Shown here one piece after another: positions 6,864 through 16,156 of a DNA stretch of 43,126 nt; within the stretch, counting starts at the first letter, position 1, and the number at the start of each line of letters is the position of its first letter. The position numbers and the translations under genes were made by a program. This DNA is from an uncultured Aureispira sp. GTDB lineage: Bacteria > Bacteroidota > Bacteroidia > Chitinophagales > Saprospiraceae. Location: contig CAJQQM010000113.1 in assembly GCA_905480485.1 (NCBI GenBank), positions 1 to 43,126 of the forward strand, written 5' to 3'. The notes below the pieces were generated by a model, which did not search any database, was not told the origin of the DNA, and was given only the letters and a program-made list of their open reading frames with translations.

Positions 6864-9272
6864 TTAAGGTCGTTGCACCATTATTTTTTGAACCTTTGTT
6901 TGTTGGCTAGTCGAAACTCTTATCAGATACATTCCGTTGCTAAAGCCCGCTAAGCTTAGGGTTTGCTGCAGTGCATCCTCCCCCTTTTTTTGTTGTAGGA
7001 TTCTGCCTGTCATATCTATTAATTCTATCGTTTGAATGGCATCGTTCGACTGTATGAAAAGTTGATCTTTTACTGGATTAGGAAACATATTTACCCGTAT
7101 ATCTTTGTGCAAAACTGGATTCAAATTACTAGCAATAGAAATTAATATATCGGTTGGCGGGGTTGCAGCAACACGTTCAGTTTCGGCATTTGTAATTATA
7201 CGCACATCGGAAATCAGCAAATCTAAGCGTTGCGTATTGGACTTCAGAATATCGTCTTTGATGGTTAGGTTAAAACTACCTATCTGCCCAATTCCAGAAC
7301 GATTAACTTGGTCTGTACGTACCACGCCAACATCTATTTTGCCTTGGGTGTAAAAGTCTTTTTGTATGTTTATTAAGTCGGTATTATTGGTCCCTAACCA
7401 AGAGGTGTTGAAGTCGACGTATACCGAATTGCTATCGGTGAGTGTTTCGTCATAATTGATACTAAAGGCTATTCCATAAATACTGTCAGCAGGCACCGTA
7501 CTGTCGCCCAATATAATCGGGATTTGAACTGTCTGACCCGGAATAGCCGTTTCATAATCAATAAAGAAGGGAATACCCGTCTGATTGTTGATATAACTAT
7601 TTTTGAGATGGATTAAACCCCAGTTTTGTATAATAGCTACGGTATCATTCGCATTGACTAAGCCATTGCCATCGGTATCTGCATGTTTATAATTGGTACC
7701 TGTTACAGGCGTTGAATTCGCAAAATTAAGCGCCGGTTCGCAATCGTAATTGATGTCAGCATTTGGGCGAATAGCTCCTGTTTGGCCGAAGCCAAGCCCT
7801 AGAGGTAGTATGTCGAAATGGTTGACGACCTTGTTCGTATCGGTGTCGCCAGCCCAAACACAAGATACCGTAGTTATTTCTACCCAAACTGAATCCTGAA
7901 ATTGGCCATTATTTACAGTGTAATACAACCAAAAGTCGTCTTGAACCTGAACGTTAGAACCTGCTTGGTAAACGACTGAATTGGTAGTGCTATCAATACT
8001 TAGACTGCCAAAAGCAGGCGAAGTAGGCGCAATAATATTGCTAAAGATATACGAATTAGCCCAAGGGCAATCAGCTTGTATACTGTAGCTTGAATCGGCC
8101 GCGACTATAGCCGTAATCGTATCGGGTAGACAACGTGTTTGTACAATTGCAAAACCAAAATCTTGTACCCCTAAAATAGAACTACATGCATCGTCTTTTA
8201 TTGTAACTTTAAATTCCTGCAAAGCATTAGACGAATTATACCAGCGGAAATCTGCTGTTTGTGGGTTGTTACCCGTAGTTGTAAAACTACCACCTATGGT
8301 ATCAATCGTCGATTCAAAACTTAAAGTATCCGTTGTATTAGAATCGATGGCAACAATGTCAAAACTAATACTATCATTATCATAAACATAAAAAATATTA
8401 TCTTTCAAAACGGCACCCTGTATATTGGTGACTGCAAATTCAGGACTGTTGTTTTGATTGTTATAGGCGGCAACGATTAGTTCTCTGTACGAGGTGTTTA
8501 TTAAGTTGCCATTTCTAAATTCTTTTATTTCAAGTCCCATACTGTAGACACCCGTTGCGGCTATATTATACGAAAACTGACCATTATTGGGATCAAAAGA
8601 AAAAGTACTCGAAGGGCCGAAGGGGTTTGCACTACTGAAGCCCGCTAGAAAAGATATAGGAAGCCCATTTTCTTTGGTATTTACAATTTCAAATACAAGC
8701 GAATCGCCATCAATATCATAAGCCATAGGATAATGAATATTGTTTCTTCCTTGACTAGCATAAATAAATAATGGTGCGGTTAACTCTACTGAATTATTAC
8801 AAGATGTGCTGTTATTGAGTTCTATACTCGCATAATTACTATTTGTAGTAGCGCTTAAATTTATAATATTGGGGTTTCGGCAACAAAAATCAGTGCTAAT
8901 AAACCAGTCAGTGCAAGGGACTAGTGTTAATGTATCTTGATATAAGTAATATTCAATTCCTGTCAGGGCACTTGTACCACCAAGACATGGGCTTATTGCT
9001 GAAGGGCATAGTGGTGTTTTTTCATAAAAGTTTTGCAAAGGTAAATTGAATTGTAAATTAGGCGAACAAGAAGAACTGCATTCAATATTAGATTGAGAAG
9101 GTAAACTAATGCCTTGGCAATCAGAATAAATTTCTAATTGAACTAAAAATTGATTGTTATCCAAGCAGCGATAACTAAGTTCCATTGAATAAATGTGTGA
9201 AGCGAAGCTGTGCTTGCTAACAAACAAGAAGAATACTACTGTTAAGTATTGAAATAATTTAGAATAGGACAT
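6864..9272 (-). CDS. large T9SS cargo protein with dockerin-like calcium repeats
   Basis: An 802-residue exported protein. The signal peptide spans about 1-24 (ending SFASH). The first ~200 residues are Cys-rich and are typical of large Saprospiraceae gliding/adhesin-like proteins beginning SHIYSMELSYRC. A beta-sandwich region follows with cadherin-like motifs such as YDIDGDSLVFEI. Two calcium-loop-like segments, GDTDTNKVVNHFD (about 475) and ADTDGNGLVNANDT (about 530), resemble a dockerin type I pair, followed by a cohesin-like region. The T9SS type A sorting domain starts near 724 (VNMFPNPVKDQLF). Probably surface-anchored or secreted. Ligand unknown. Confidence 0.8.
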   Translation of the reverse strand: MSYSKLFQYLTVVFFLFVSKHSFASHIYSMELSYRCLDNNQFLVQLEIYSDCQGISLPSQSNIECSSSCSPNLQFNLPLQNFYEKTPLCPSAISPCLGGTSALTGIEYYLYQDTLTLVPCTDWFISTDFCCRNPNIINLSATTNSNYASIELNNSTSCNNSVELTAPLFIYASQGRNNIHYPMAYDIDGDSLVFEIVNTKENGLPISFLAGFSSANPFGPSSTFSFDPNNGQFSYNIAATGVYSMGLEIKEFRNGNLINTSYRELIVAAYNNQNNSPEFAVTNIQGAVLKDNIFYVYDNDSISFDIVAIDSNTTDTLSFESTIDTIGGSFTTTGNNPQTADFRWYNSSNALQEFKVTIKDDACSSILGVQDFGFAIVQTRCLPDTITAIVAADSSYSIQADCPWANSYIFSNIIAPTSPAFGSLSIDSTTNSVVYQAGSNVQVQDDFWLYYTVNNGQFQDSVWVEITTVSCVWAGDTDTNKVVNHFDILPLGLGFGQTGAIRPNADINYDCEPALNFANSTPVTGTNYKHADTDGNGLVNANDTVAIIQNWGLIHLKNSYINNQTGIPFFIDYETAIPGQTVQIPIILGDSTVPADSIYGIAFSINYDETLTDSNSVYVDFNTSWLGTNNTDLINIQKDFYTQGKIDVGVVRTDQVNRSGIGQIGSFNLTIKDDILKSNTQRLDLLISDVRIITNAETERVAATPPTDILISIASNLNPVLHKDIRVNMFPNPVKDQLFIQSNDAIQTIELIDMTGRILQQKKGEDALQQTLSLAGFSNGMYLIRVSTSQQTKVQKIMVQRP

Positions 9273-9318
9273 TTCTTTGAAATTTATTAAAGCTAATAAT
9301 ACGATGACTTTGATATTA

Positions 9319-9345
9319 CAAACATAGGATAGAAGTAATCATCAA
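9319..9345 (-). promoter_or_regulatory. promoter of the 802-aa cargo gene
   Basis: The minus strand reads TATGTTTG (9319-9326), an exact TAnnTTTG -7 box. A TTG lies upstream (9343-9345) with 16 bp between, slightly shorter than usual. The predicted leader before the ATG at 9272 is about 40 nt. Confidence 0.5.
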
Positions 9346-9453
9346 AAAAGTACATTATATTGTAATTATAACATTTTTATTTTATATATTCATGTGTATT
9401 AAATTGTAAAACAGCAGTTTGTATTTAGTTAATTTTATAATTATTATATATTT

Positions 9454-10893
9454 ATGCCCGATTCTAAAGTGTTTTTATTATTAAATTCTTTTAATTCTGG
9501 ACAATTAAGGAAGTTTTCTGAGTTTGTTAGCAGTCCTTTTTTCAATAAACATCCACAGCTTATACAACTTGCGCACCTTTTGATTGATAACATCCGTAAG
9601 CAAAAAAATGCTGCCAATAGATCTAATAAATCTATAAACGGTTTGGAAGCCCTATCGGATGATGCTCAACAACTCAGTTATCTGAATGCAAAGCTGTTGC
9701 TTTTGGTGTACGAATTTTTGGCTTACGAAGCCTACGACAAAAATAAATTACGCAAACACAGCTATTGTTTGTGGCAGTTGCGCAGTTATTCCCTGGATAC
9801 ACACGAAAAAGGACAAATCAAAAAATATCAGCTCGAACGCAGCAAAAATAATTATGCTAGCACGGAGTCCTATTACGAAGATTATTTTTTCTATAAAACC
9901 CTCGATAAATTACACCTTGACAAGAATGTCCGGATGTACGACGAAAATTTACAAAAACAAAATGATGCACTCGATATTTTTTATCTTTGCGAAAAACTCA
10001 AAATAATTTGTGATATGCTCAATAGGAATATTGTTATCAAAGCTAATTATATTCCTACATTTATTCAACCTATCGAAGAAATAATACAATCAACTGATTT
10101 TAGTGGGCAAAAGTTGCCTTTGTTGCAGGTCTATTATCAGATTTATACGATGCTTCGCTTTGATGACGACAATGCCTACCAACAATTAATTGACTTATCC
10201 CAAGCTTACGTAGCATTGTTTTTGCCAGAGGAATTGCTGCTGATGATGGACTATGCAGAGAATTATTGTATTCGAAAAATCAACAATGGCGCGACCTCCT
10301 TCTACGAGGAGTTTTTATCGATTATCAAATTTAAATTAGCACACCACTTGTTATTCAAAGATGGCTTTATTCCAGAAAGTGATTATAAAAATATCGTAAC
10401 GGTGGGGGTCCGTACCAAGGATTATACTTGGACAGCTGAATTTATGCATCAATATCAGAAAAATCTTCGTCCTGAAATCCGGGAAAATGCCTTCAAATAC
10501 AATATGGCAGTCTTGTATTTTGCACAAAAAAAGTACGAGGATGCCCTTCAGTTGTTAATGGAAATCAGTTTTAGAGATATTTCTTATGGCGTAGGGGCCA
10601 AAACAATACAGATGCAAATCTATTTTGCATTAAAAGAATACGAGGCCTTAATCAACCTCATTGATACCTTTCGTTTGTATGTAGGTCGACACAAAACACA
10701 ATCGGATTATCGTAAAAAAGCCAATCTAAACATGCTTAGAATTGTCAAAAAAATAGTTAAGCTCAAAGAAAAGTCAACTTTTTTAGGCAAACATAAGTAT
10801 CATAATCAACTAGAGGACATAAAGCATCTTTATAAGGCGCTTAGTCCTGTATCAAACTCGGGGTGGATTCAGGATATTTTAGACAATTGTTAA
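9454..10893 (+). CDS. predicted all-helical protein of unknown function
   Basis: I do not recognise the family with certainty. The 479-residue protein has no signal peptide or membrane span and is rich in Leu, Tyr and Lys with the rhythm of paired helices, for example AVLYFAQKKYEDALQLLMEI and LKEYEALINLIDTF in the C-terminal third, which look like tetratricopeptide (TPR) repeats. The N-terminus, with LLLNSFNSGQLRKFSEFV and SPFFNKHPQL, resembles a set of paralogous Saprospiraceae proteins known only as hypothetical (recalled, not checked). A cytosolic scaffold role is plausible. A 4-helix membrane protein gene begins 10 bp after its stop and is probably co-transcribed. Confidence 0.7.
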   Translation: MPDSKVFLLLNSFNSGQLRKFSEFVSSPFFNKHPQLIQLAHLLIDNIRKQKNAANRSNKSINGLEALSDDAQQLSYLNAKLLLLVYEFLAYEAYDKNKLRKHSYCLWQLRSYSLDTHEKGQIKKYQLERSKNNYASTESYYEDYFFYKTLDKLHLDKNVRMYDENLQKQNDALDIFYLCEKLKIICDMLNRNIVIKANYIPTFIQPIEEIIQSTDFSGQKLPLLQVYYQIYTMLRFDDDNAYQQLIDLSQAYVALFLPEELLLMMDYAENYCIRKINNGATSFYEEFLSIIKFKLAHHLLFKDGFIPESDYKNIVTVGVRTKDYTWTAEFMHQYQKNLRPEIRENAFKYNMAVLYFAQKKYEDALQLLMEISFRDISYGVGAKTIQMQIYFALKEYEALINLIDTFRLYVGRHKTQSDYRKKANLNMLRIVKKIVKLKEKSTFLGKHKYHNQLEDIKHLYKALSPVSNSGWIQDILDNC

Positions 10894-10903
10894 GCTATCA
10901 ACT

Positions 10904-11359
10904 ATGAAATTTTTATACTATACTTCATTGTTATTGTATTGTTTCAGTCATTTTTGTTTTTTTAGCCCACAATTTACTGGCTTAGAAATCGATTTTACGG
11001 TTTGGACCGACATGCTACAGCAACGTATTCCTGACGATGAACATGCCTTACTGTTTACCATTCGAGGTTTGGTCAACAGTTTGGTCTTGTTACTTTATTT
11101 TTTGAGCAATCAACGTCTTTATTTTCGATTGCAGGGCTTTCTTGACCTCGGTTTTTTGATGATACTCATCGGTTTTTGTTTGCTGCTTCTGATGGGGTAT
11201 CTTTTGTTTTTTGCTGAAACTAGCCTTGCTTTTGGGGCTTTACTGTGGGCTTTCTCGGCTTTTTCTGTATACGCTTCATTGTATCAATGGATCAAAACAA
11301 CAACACAGTATGCTGCCATGAAACCAATAGATCATTTGATAGCCACAGAACTACACTAA
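10904..11359 (+). CDS. small four-helix membrane protein
   Basis: A 151-residue integral membrane protein with hydrophobic segments at about 2-20, 52-66, 81-106 and 106-125. A polar, acidic loop (about 30-47) lies between the first two and is probably on the outer face. No family recognised. It starts 10 bp after the helical 479-aa gene, so the two probably form an operon. It converges with the next minus-strand gene with only 6 bp between stops. Confidence 0.65.
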   Translation: MKFLYYTSLLLYCFSHFCFFSPQFTGLEIDFTVWTDMLQQRIPDDEHALLFTIRGLVNSLVLLLYFLSNQRLYFRLQGFLDLGFLMILIGFCLLLLMGYLLFFAETSLAFGALLWAFSAFSVYASLYQWIKTTTQYAAMKPIDHLIATELH

Positions 11360-11365
11360 TAGGTT

Positions 11366-11785
11366 TTAGCGCCCCGCTACAAGGTCTACACCATTTACTT
11401 TTTTGTTTTCGGGGATATACACGGTATAGATTACTTTTTCTTGAATGGTCCTTCCTTTAAATTTGATCTCATCCTTTATTTTTGGATCTTTCAAGCTCAA
11501 TCTTTTATTTTCTTTGTCAAATTTTCCTAAAATATTGTATCGGCCCTTGTCGGCAACAAATTCTAGCAACCTAAAATTCGTGGAACTTATCTCAATAGAT
11601 ATCTCCACTACAATGATGGATCCTTTAATGGTTTTAACCTGCAAATTAGGATTTTTAATGTCGACATCGATGCTATTAATTTCCCTCGACGAAAATGTTT
11701 GATTAAGTTTTATGGAGGAGGTTTGCGCAACGCTTATAGATGCTGCTGCCGCAAGCAAACTAAGGATTAAAAGGAATGTTCTCAT
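11366..11785 (-). CDS. small exported beta-rich protein (DUF4097-like suspected)
   Basis: A 139-residue protein with a signal peptide (residues 1-20, ending SVAQ). The mature part starts SSIKLNQTFSSREINSIDVDIKNPNLQVK and continues with repeating short strands. The pattern of Ile-Asp-Val-Asp, Asn-Leu-Gln-Val and Val-Val-Glu-Ile resembles the first blades of putative-adhesin/DUF4097 beta-helices seen in Bacteroidota. It is much shorter than those, ending at NGVDLVAGR, so it is either a minimal form or a truncated one. The family link is inference. Confidence 0.55.
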   Translation of the reverse strand: MRTFLLILSLLAAAASISVAQTSSIKLNQTFSSREINSIDVDIKNPNLQVKTIKGSIIVVEISIEISSTNFRLLEFVADKGRYNILGKFDKENKRLSLKDPKIKDEIKFKGRTIQEKVIYTVYIPENKKVNGVDLVAGR

Positions 11786-11963
11786 GGTCTTTATATTGGT
11801 TTAGTAAATGATTACTTAAACTTATTTCACGAATAATGCCATAGGATCGACTCCTGATTAAAAAGTTGTTTTTGGGCAGCACTTATTGACTTTTGTTAAG
11901 AGATTCGGATCGATCGAATGGTCATTTGCCTTTTTTCGAAAAATCAAGGGCAGGGCTAAGTGC

Positions 11964-11994
11964 TTGTGTAGTTGCAAAAAAAAAGCTATTTTTA
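11964..11994 (+). promoter_or_regulatory. promoter of the DUF6495-nrnA pair
   Basis: TTG (11964-11966) and TATTTTTA (11987-11994) are spaced by 20 bp, matching the Bacteroidota layout except for the last base of the -7 box. The leader before the ATG at 12043 would be about 40 nt. Confidence 0.45.
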
Positions 11995-12042
11995 CCAACA
12001 CAAAATCAATGTCTATTATCGATACCATAATTAAATTTTTAA

Positions 12043-12528
12043 ATGAGATTTCGACGCCTTAGCAAAGAAGAACTAGAACCTTTAGAAGACGATTTCATTC
12101 AGTTTTTGGCTGCTCATCAAATTACAGCGCAAGATTGGATAAGTTTAAAGGAGCATAATACTCCAAAAGTAAATGAACTCGTCGATGTTTTCAGCGATAT
12201 TGTTTTAGAAAAAGTCTTTTCAACCATTCAATACCTACAACACAGAACCAAAGATACCATTCGTGTTTTTTATTGTCAAGAAGACAAAATTACCATGACC
12301 GGACTTCAGATTAGCGACCCTAACAAAGATTTGACATCTGCCGCAGATTTAGCTTTGTTGTCACAGCCTAGTGCAATCGAAGGAAAAGTCAAACTTTTTC
12401 AGATAGACAAAGTTTATACGGATAAACGCGCCGATGAAGTTTATTCAATGATGCATAAAGACGGTTGTCGACCTGCCCCTAAGGGCATGTTTGAGGTGCT
12501 CGAAAATATGTATAGTCAATCATCCTAA
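12043..12528 (+). CDS. DUF6495 family protein
   Basis: A 161-residue soluble protein matching from memory the Bacteroidota-specific DUF6495 family, whose members start with RxRRLxKEEL and continue with an acidic helix, here MRFRRLSKEELEPLEDDFI. The middle has mixed strands and helices (DTIRVFYCQEDKITMTG) and the C-terminus has KDGCRPAPKGMFEVLENMY. No function is known. It lies 27 bp before the NrnA-like gene on the same strand and is probably co-transcribed with it, a hint at RNA or nucleotide turnover but no more. Confidence 0.7.
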   Translation: MRFRRLSKEELEPLEDDFIQFLAAHQITAQDWISLKEHNTPKVNELVDVFSDIVLEKVFSTIQYLQHRTKDTIRVFYCQEDKITMTGLQISDPNKDLTSAADLALLSQPSAIEGKVKLFQIDKVYTDKRADEVYSMMHKDGCRPAPKGMFEVLENMYSQSS

Positions 12529-12555
12529 TTACCTAAACCCTAAGAATTCTTTTCA

Positions 12556-13581
12556 ATGCAGAATTTTGAAACGCTCAAATCATTGTTGTCCAGTCCTAAG
12601 CGAATTGTCATTACGGCCCACGCCAATCCTGACGGCGACGCCCTAGGTTCTTCGCTTGGTTTGTATCATTACCTAAAACAATTAGGGCATCGGATTACAG
12701 TGATTATGCCTACTGAAATTCCTGATTTTTTGTCCTGGATGAAAGATTACGATCAGGTCTTGGTCTACGAAAATACCCGTTTGTTTTCTTCGAATATTGT
12801 TAAAGAGGCTGAAATAATTTTTTCCTTAGATTACAATTCGCTTAGTAGAACTGAATTGATGCGCTCCGTACTTAAAGAAAGCACGGCCTTTAAGGTAATG
12901 ATAGACCACCACCTCGACCCGGACGATTTTTGTCAGGCTGTTTTGTCGGATACCACTGCAAGTTCTACTTGCCAATTGGTTTACGAATTTATAGAAATGA
13001 TGGGAGACGCTACCCTATTTAACAAAGACATCCTAAATGCTTTATATGTCGGTATTCTTACAGATACCGGTGGCTTTCGTTATGCCACTTCTTCGCGCTT
13101 GTTTAATATAGTAGCTTCGATGCTCGAATATGGTATCGACAACAATAAATTAAGTGATTTGGTTTTTAATGCCTACACCGTCAAAAGTTTTAATTTGTTG
13201 GCTTATTGCATTTCAGAATGCCTCGAGATAATGGAAGATTGCAATACAGGTATAATTGCACTGTCGCAGGCTGACCACAAAAAGTATAACATTCAACGCG
13301 GTGACCTAGAAGGTGTGGTGAACTTTATTCTTAAAATTCAAAAGATTCGTTGTGCAGTTTTGATTACCGAACGTCGTGAAATTGTCAAACTATCGATGCG
13401 TTCTAAAGGTGATTTTTCGGTCCAAGAAATATGCGCCAATTACTTTAATGGTGGAGGACACAAAAATGCCTCGGGCGGGGCTATGAAAAAACCTCTCAAA
13501 TTTGTTGTCAACACCTTTAAGGAGCTCATTCAAACGGAGTACAAAGCCGAATTAACCAAAGACGTAGTCCTAGAATTTTAA
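12556..13581 (+). CDS. DHH/DHHA1 phosphoesterase (NrnA-like oligoribonuclease/pAp phosphatase)
   Basis: NrnA-type enzymes degrade nano-RNAs or dinucleotides and, in many lineages, dephosphorylate 3'-phosphoadenosine 5'-phosphate to AMP, with Mn as cofactor. The 341-residue length is normal. The metal motifs are present: AHANPDGDALGSS (His22, Asp26, Asp28), SLDYNS (Asp92) and MIDHHLDP (DHH at 117-119), then the second-domain signature GGGHKNASGG near the C-terminus (DHHA1). Whether both activities are present cannot be read from sequence. It follows the DUF6495 gene by 27 bp and is convergent with the adaptor gene. Confidence 0.9.
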   Translation: MQNFETLKSLLSSPKRIVITAHANPDGDALGSSLGLYHYLKQLGHRITVIMPTEIPDFLSWMKDYDQVLVYENTRLFSSNIVKEAEIIFSLDYNSLSRTELMRSVLKESTAFKVMIDHHLDPDDFCQAVLSDTTASSTCQLVYEFIEMMGDATLFNKDILNALYVGILTDTGGFRYATSSRLFNIVASMLEYGIDNNKLSDLVFNAYTVKSFNLLAYCISECLEIMEDCNTGIIALSQADHKKYNIQRGDLEGVVNFILKIQKIRCAVLITERREIVKLSMRSKGDFSVQEICANYFNGGGHKNASGGAMKKPLKFVVNTFKELIQTEYKAELTKDVVLEF

Positions 13582-13589
13582 GCGGTTGC

Positions 13590-14834
13590 TTACAAGGTTT
13601 TTCCTTGCACTTTTATAGAAGTTTTCAGGTCAATTCCTTCCAAGATTTCTATCTGAATACCATCCGATAGTCCTATTTTTACATAGGCTTTTTTGAAGCC
13701 TGTTTCAATAGTTCCTGCTTCCACATAGCAACGTCCGTCTTCTTCAAACAATAAATCACGTTCCATTATTGCCAGAACCTGTTTTTTCTGTTCCAGAATA
13801 ATATCAGCACTTGCGCTGTATCCGGCCCTCAGGAAAATATCTTTTTGTTGTTGTACGTTGGCAATAATTTCAAATTTAACGCTACCAGATTCGACAACGC
13901 CTTTTGGAGCAATAAAATCTAGCGTAGCTTCAAATTTAGTTTTCTCAATTGCTCCGACCGTCAGTTCAAGTTTCATTCCTTTTTTGAGCTGTCCAACATC
14001 CGACTCGTCAATATTTCCTTCAAAAACCAAATCGTCCATATTAGCAACTTCAGCAATGACCGTACCCTCATTAAAGTTATTGCGCTCAATCACTGCCGAA
14101 CCAACCTCAACCGTAACATCAAGTACCATACCGTCGATCGTCGAACGAACAATATTGGCGATCTGATTGGATTTGCTAGCCACCCCTTTTTGCAACAACT
14201 GACGGTTACTAATCGCAGCTTCTAGTTCTTGGCTTAATATGTCTACATTTGATCGAAGTTCTTTGAGCGAGCTTTTTGCCGATATTTTGGTATTCTCAAG
14301 GCGGGTGGCAGCAAGGTCTAAACTGCGCTTAAACTGCAAGTACTCAAGTTCAGGAACTACACCATCCTCAAACAGTTTTTGATATTTTTGTTCTTGTATT
14401 TGTGCTGTTTCAAATTCTGTAAGTGCTTGCCTAACGTCGTATTGTTGTGCACTTAATTGTTGTTGTTGTACAAGTTGTCGTTCGGCCTCCGCTAGGCGAA
14501 TTCTCGATAGTTCGACGTTTGCTTTTGCACTATTAAGGGCTGTCGGACTTGGTTCGAGTCGAAGGCGGGCAATTGCTTGCCCTTTTTTTATAAGATCGCC
14601 TCCTTTAACAAAAAGCTCGTCTACAATTCCGGACACCTGCGAAGTAATTACAATTTCACGGCGGGGTTTTACTTTGCCTGTAGCAACACTTTTGCGAATA
14701 ATATCCGTGGTGAAGGCAGTACTCGTTTCAAAGGCTTCGGTATTGTTGACTGTATCGGAATAAAAATAGGAGATTAGCCAAAGGGTTAAAAGTACAAATA
14801 AGGAAAGAAATACGCCTAACAATATATTTTTCAT
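13590..14834 (-). CDS. periplasmic adaptor of an ABC/RND-type efflux pump (MacA/HlyD family)
   Basis: A 414-residue membrane-fusion protein linking an inner-membrane pump to an outer-membrane channel. Order: N-terminal transmembrane anchor (about 4-24), first beta strand/lipoyl half VIVTSQVSGIVDELFVKGGD (about 60), a long helical hairpin (about 95-235, Gln/Leu/Arg-rich, coiled coil), the second lipoyl half, then beta-barrel and membrane-proximal strands to the end. It lies 74 bp after the MacB-like permease and has its own -7 box in the gap. No tripartite outer-membrane (TolC-like) gene is nearby. Confidence 0.88.
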   Translation of the reverse strand: MKNILLGVFLSLFVLLTLWLISYFYSDTVNNTEAFETSTAFTTDIIRKSVATGKVKPRREIVITSQVSGIVDELFVKGGDLIKKGQAIARLRLEPSPTALNSAKANVELSRIRLAEAERQLVQQQQLSAQQYDVRQALTEFETAQIQEQKYQKLFEDGVVPELEYLQFKRSLDLAATRLENTKISAKSSLKELRSNVDILSQELEAAISNRQLLQKGVASKSNQIANIVRSTIDGMVLDVTVEVGSAVIERNNFNEGTVIAEVANMDDLVFEGNIDESDVGQLKKGMKLELTVGAIEKTKFEATLDFIAPKGVVESGSVKFEIIANVQQQKDIFLRAGYSASADIILEQKKQVLAIMERDLLFEEDGRCYVEAGTIETGFKKAYVKIGLSDGIQIEILEGIDLKTSIKVQGKTL

Positions 14835-14871
14835 CTAGTGTTAACTATTGGTTTTTTAATCTATTGTAAAA

Positions 14872-14879
14872 CAAAGATA
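14872..14879 (-). promoter_or_regulatory. -7 box ahead of the adaptor gene
   Basis: The minus strand reads TATCTTTG, an exact TAnnTTTG element, in the 74-bp gap between permease and adaptor, about 38 bp before the adaptor ATG. No TTG -33 element is obvious, so this may be a weak internal promoter. Confidence 0.45.
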
Positions 14880-14908
14880 TGAAATTTGTTATTAAAATAA
14901 TTTTCTAA

Positions 14909-16156
14909 TTAATCCGAACGTAGCGCTTCTACGGGGTTTATTTTGGCAGCATGCATAGAGGGCAACAAACCAGCAATTAGACCCGATATAACCAAGACCA
15001 CAAAGGCGGTCACACTGATCGATAAATTAACCTCAGGGTTTTGAAACATTTGATCATCGCCCATCCCTTGACTTAGTATATTGACTACCGAAATTATAAA
15101 GGTTCCTACAATCAATCCTATGTATCCCGACAATGCAGTTATGAAAACAGATTCTAGTAATATCATATTGATAATCGAAAATGGAGTAGCCCCAATTGCT
15201 TTTCGAACACCAATTTCACGCGTGCGGTCTTTAACCGTAATTAGCATTACGTTACTAACGCTCACCACGCCTGCCATGAGCGTTCCGATGCCCACAATCC
15301 ACAAAAAAATACGAATCCCACTAAATAAACCGGTTAGTTTCCTAAATTCTTTTTCTAGGTTGAAACAGCCAATAGCACGACTATCTTCAGGGGCAATAAT
15401 ATGCCGCATTTTGATAAAGTTAATAATATCATCCTCTACATTACTGACCATTTTATCGGCATCAATAGTACAAACCAACCAAGAGATATGCTTGCCGTCA
15501 CCATAAAGTTGAACGGAGGTACTTAAAGGAACAAAAATAGCCTCTTCTGCTTCCTGTAAACGCCTCGACTCTCCTTCGTATTTGATGACCCCTACGATTT
15601 GAAAAGAAATGCCCTGCACAATGATATCTTTGCCTACCGCCGAGCCCTTACCAAATAATTCTTCTTGTACGGTTTTGCCAATAACAGCCACTTTTCGATG
15701 TCTTTTTTCGTCTAATTGATTAAGTACCCTGCCTTCGATAGGCAACATAGACTCCACTTTAAAGACACCGGGCCATTCACCGCGGATTTCAAAATTATTA
15801 GATTGGTCTTGATAACTGACCAAGGCATTGTGTGTTAGGTGCCGTGGAGCTAAGATGTCAATGTAGTCAGCATGTTTTTGAAGCGCATAAATGTCGTCGA
15901 GCGTAAAACGGGCCCACCTTCCAGCCGGTAAACCTTTATAAACGATACTCGTCGACTTAGGCCACAAATACAAACTATTGGTCGAACGACCCCCAAATTC
16001 ATTCATGATGCCTTTTTCTAAGCCGTCTCCCATACCCATCATGAAAATAAGCATGAAAATACCCCAGAATACGCCAGCGGCGGTTAGGCCAGTCCGCAAT
16101 TTGTTCTTGCGAATGGTCCCGATGATTTCTTGCCAGGTATCTTTACTGAATAGCAT
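14909..16156 (-). CDS. MacB-like ABC transporter permease
   Basis: A 415-residue permease subunit of the MacB/LolC/FtsX type, with no fused ATPase. Layout: an N-terminal cytoplasmic start, transmembrane helix 1 (about 20-42), a long periplasmic MacB_PCD domain (about 50-270), then three C-terminal helices (about 282-310, 330-358, 383-405). The FtsX coupling signature is present as VKDRTREIGVRKAIGATP, followed by the terminal motif INPVEALRSD. Such proteins form mechanotransmission pumps exporting lipids, peptides or macrolides. Substrate cannot be told. A TACTTTTG -7 box lies about 34 bp upstream. Confidence 0.9.
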   Translation of the reverse strand: MLFSKDTWQEIIGTIRKNKLRTGLTAAGVFWGIFMLIFMMGMGDGLEKGIMNEFGGRSTNSLYLWPKSTSIVYKGLPAGRWARFTLDDIYALQKHADYIDILAPRHLTHNALVSYQDQSNNFEIRGEWPGVFKVESMLPIEGRVLNQLDEKRHRKVAVIGKTVQEELFGKGSAVGKDIIVQGISFQIVGVIKYEGESRRLQEAEEAIFVPLSTSVQLYGDGKHISWLVCTIDADKMVSNVEDDIINFIKMRHIIAPEDSRAIGCFNLEKEFRKLTGLFSGIRIFLWIVGIGTLMAGVVSVSNVMLITVKDRTREIGVRKAIGATPFSIINMILLESVFITALSGYIGLIVGTFIISVVNILSQGMGDDQMFQNPEVNLSISVTAFVVLVISGLIAGLLPSMHAAKINPVEALRSD

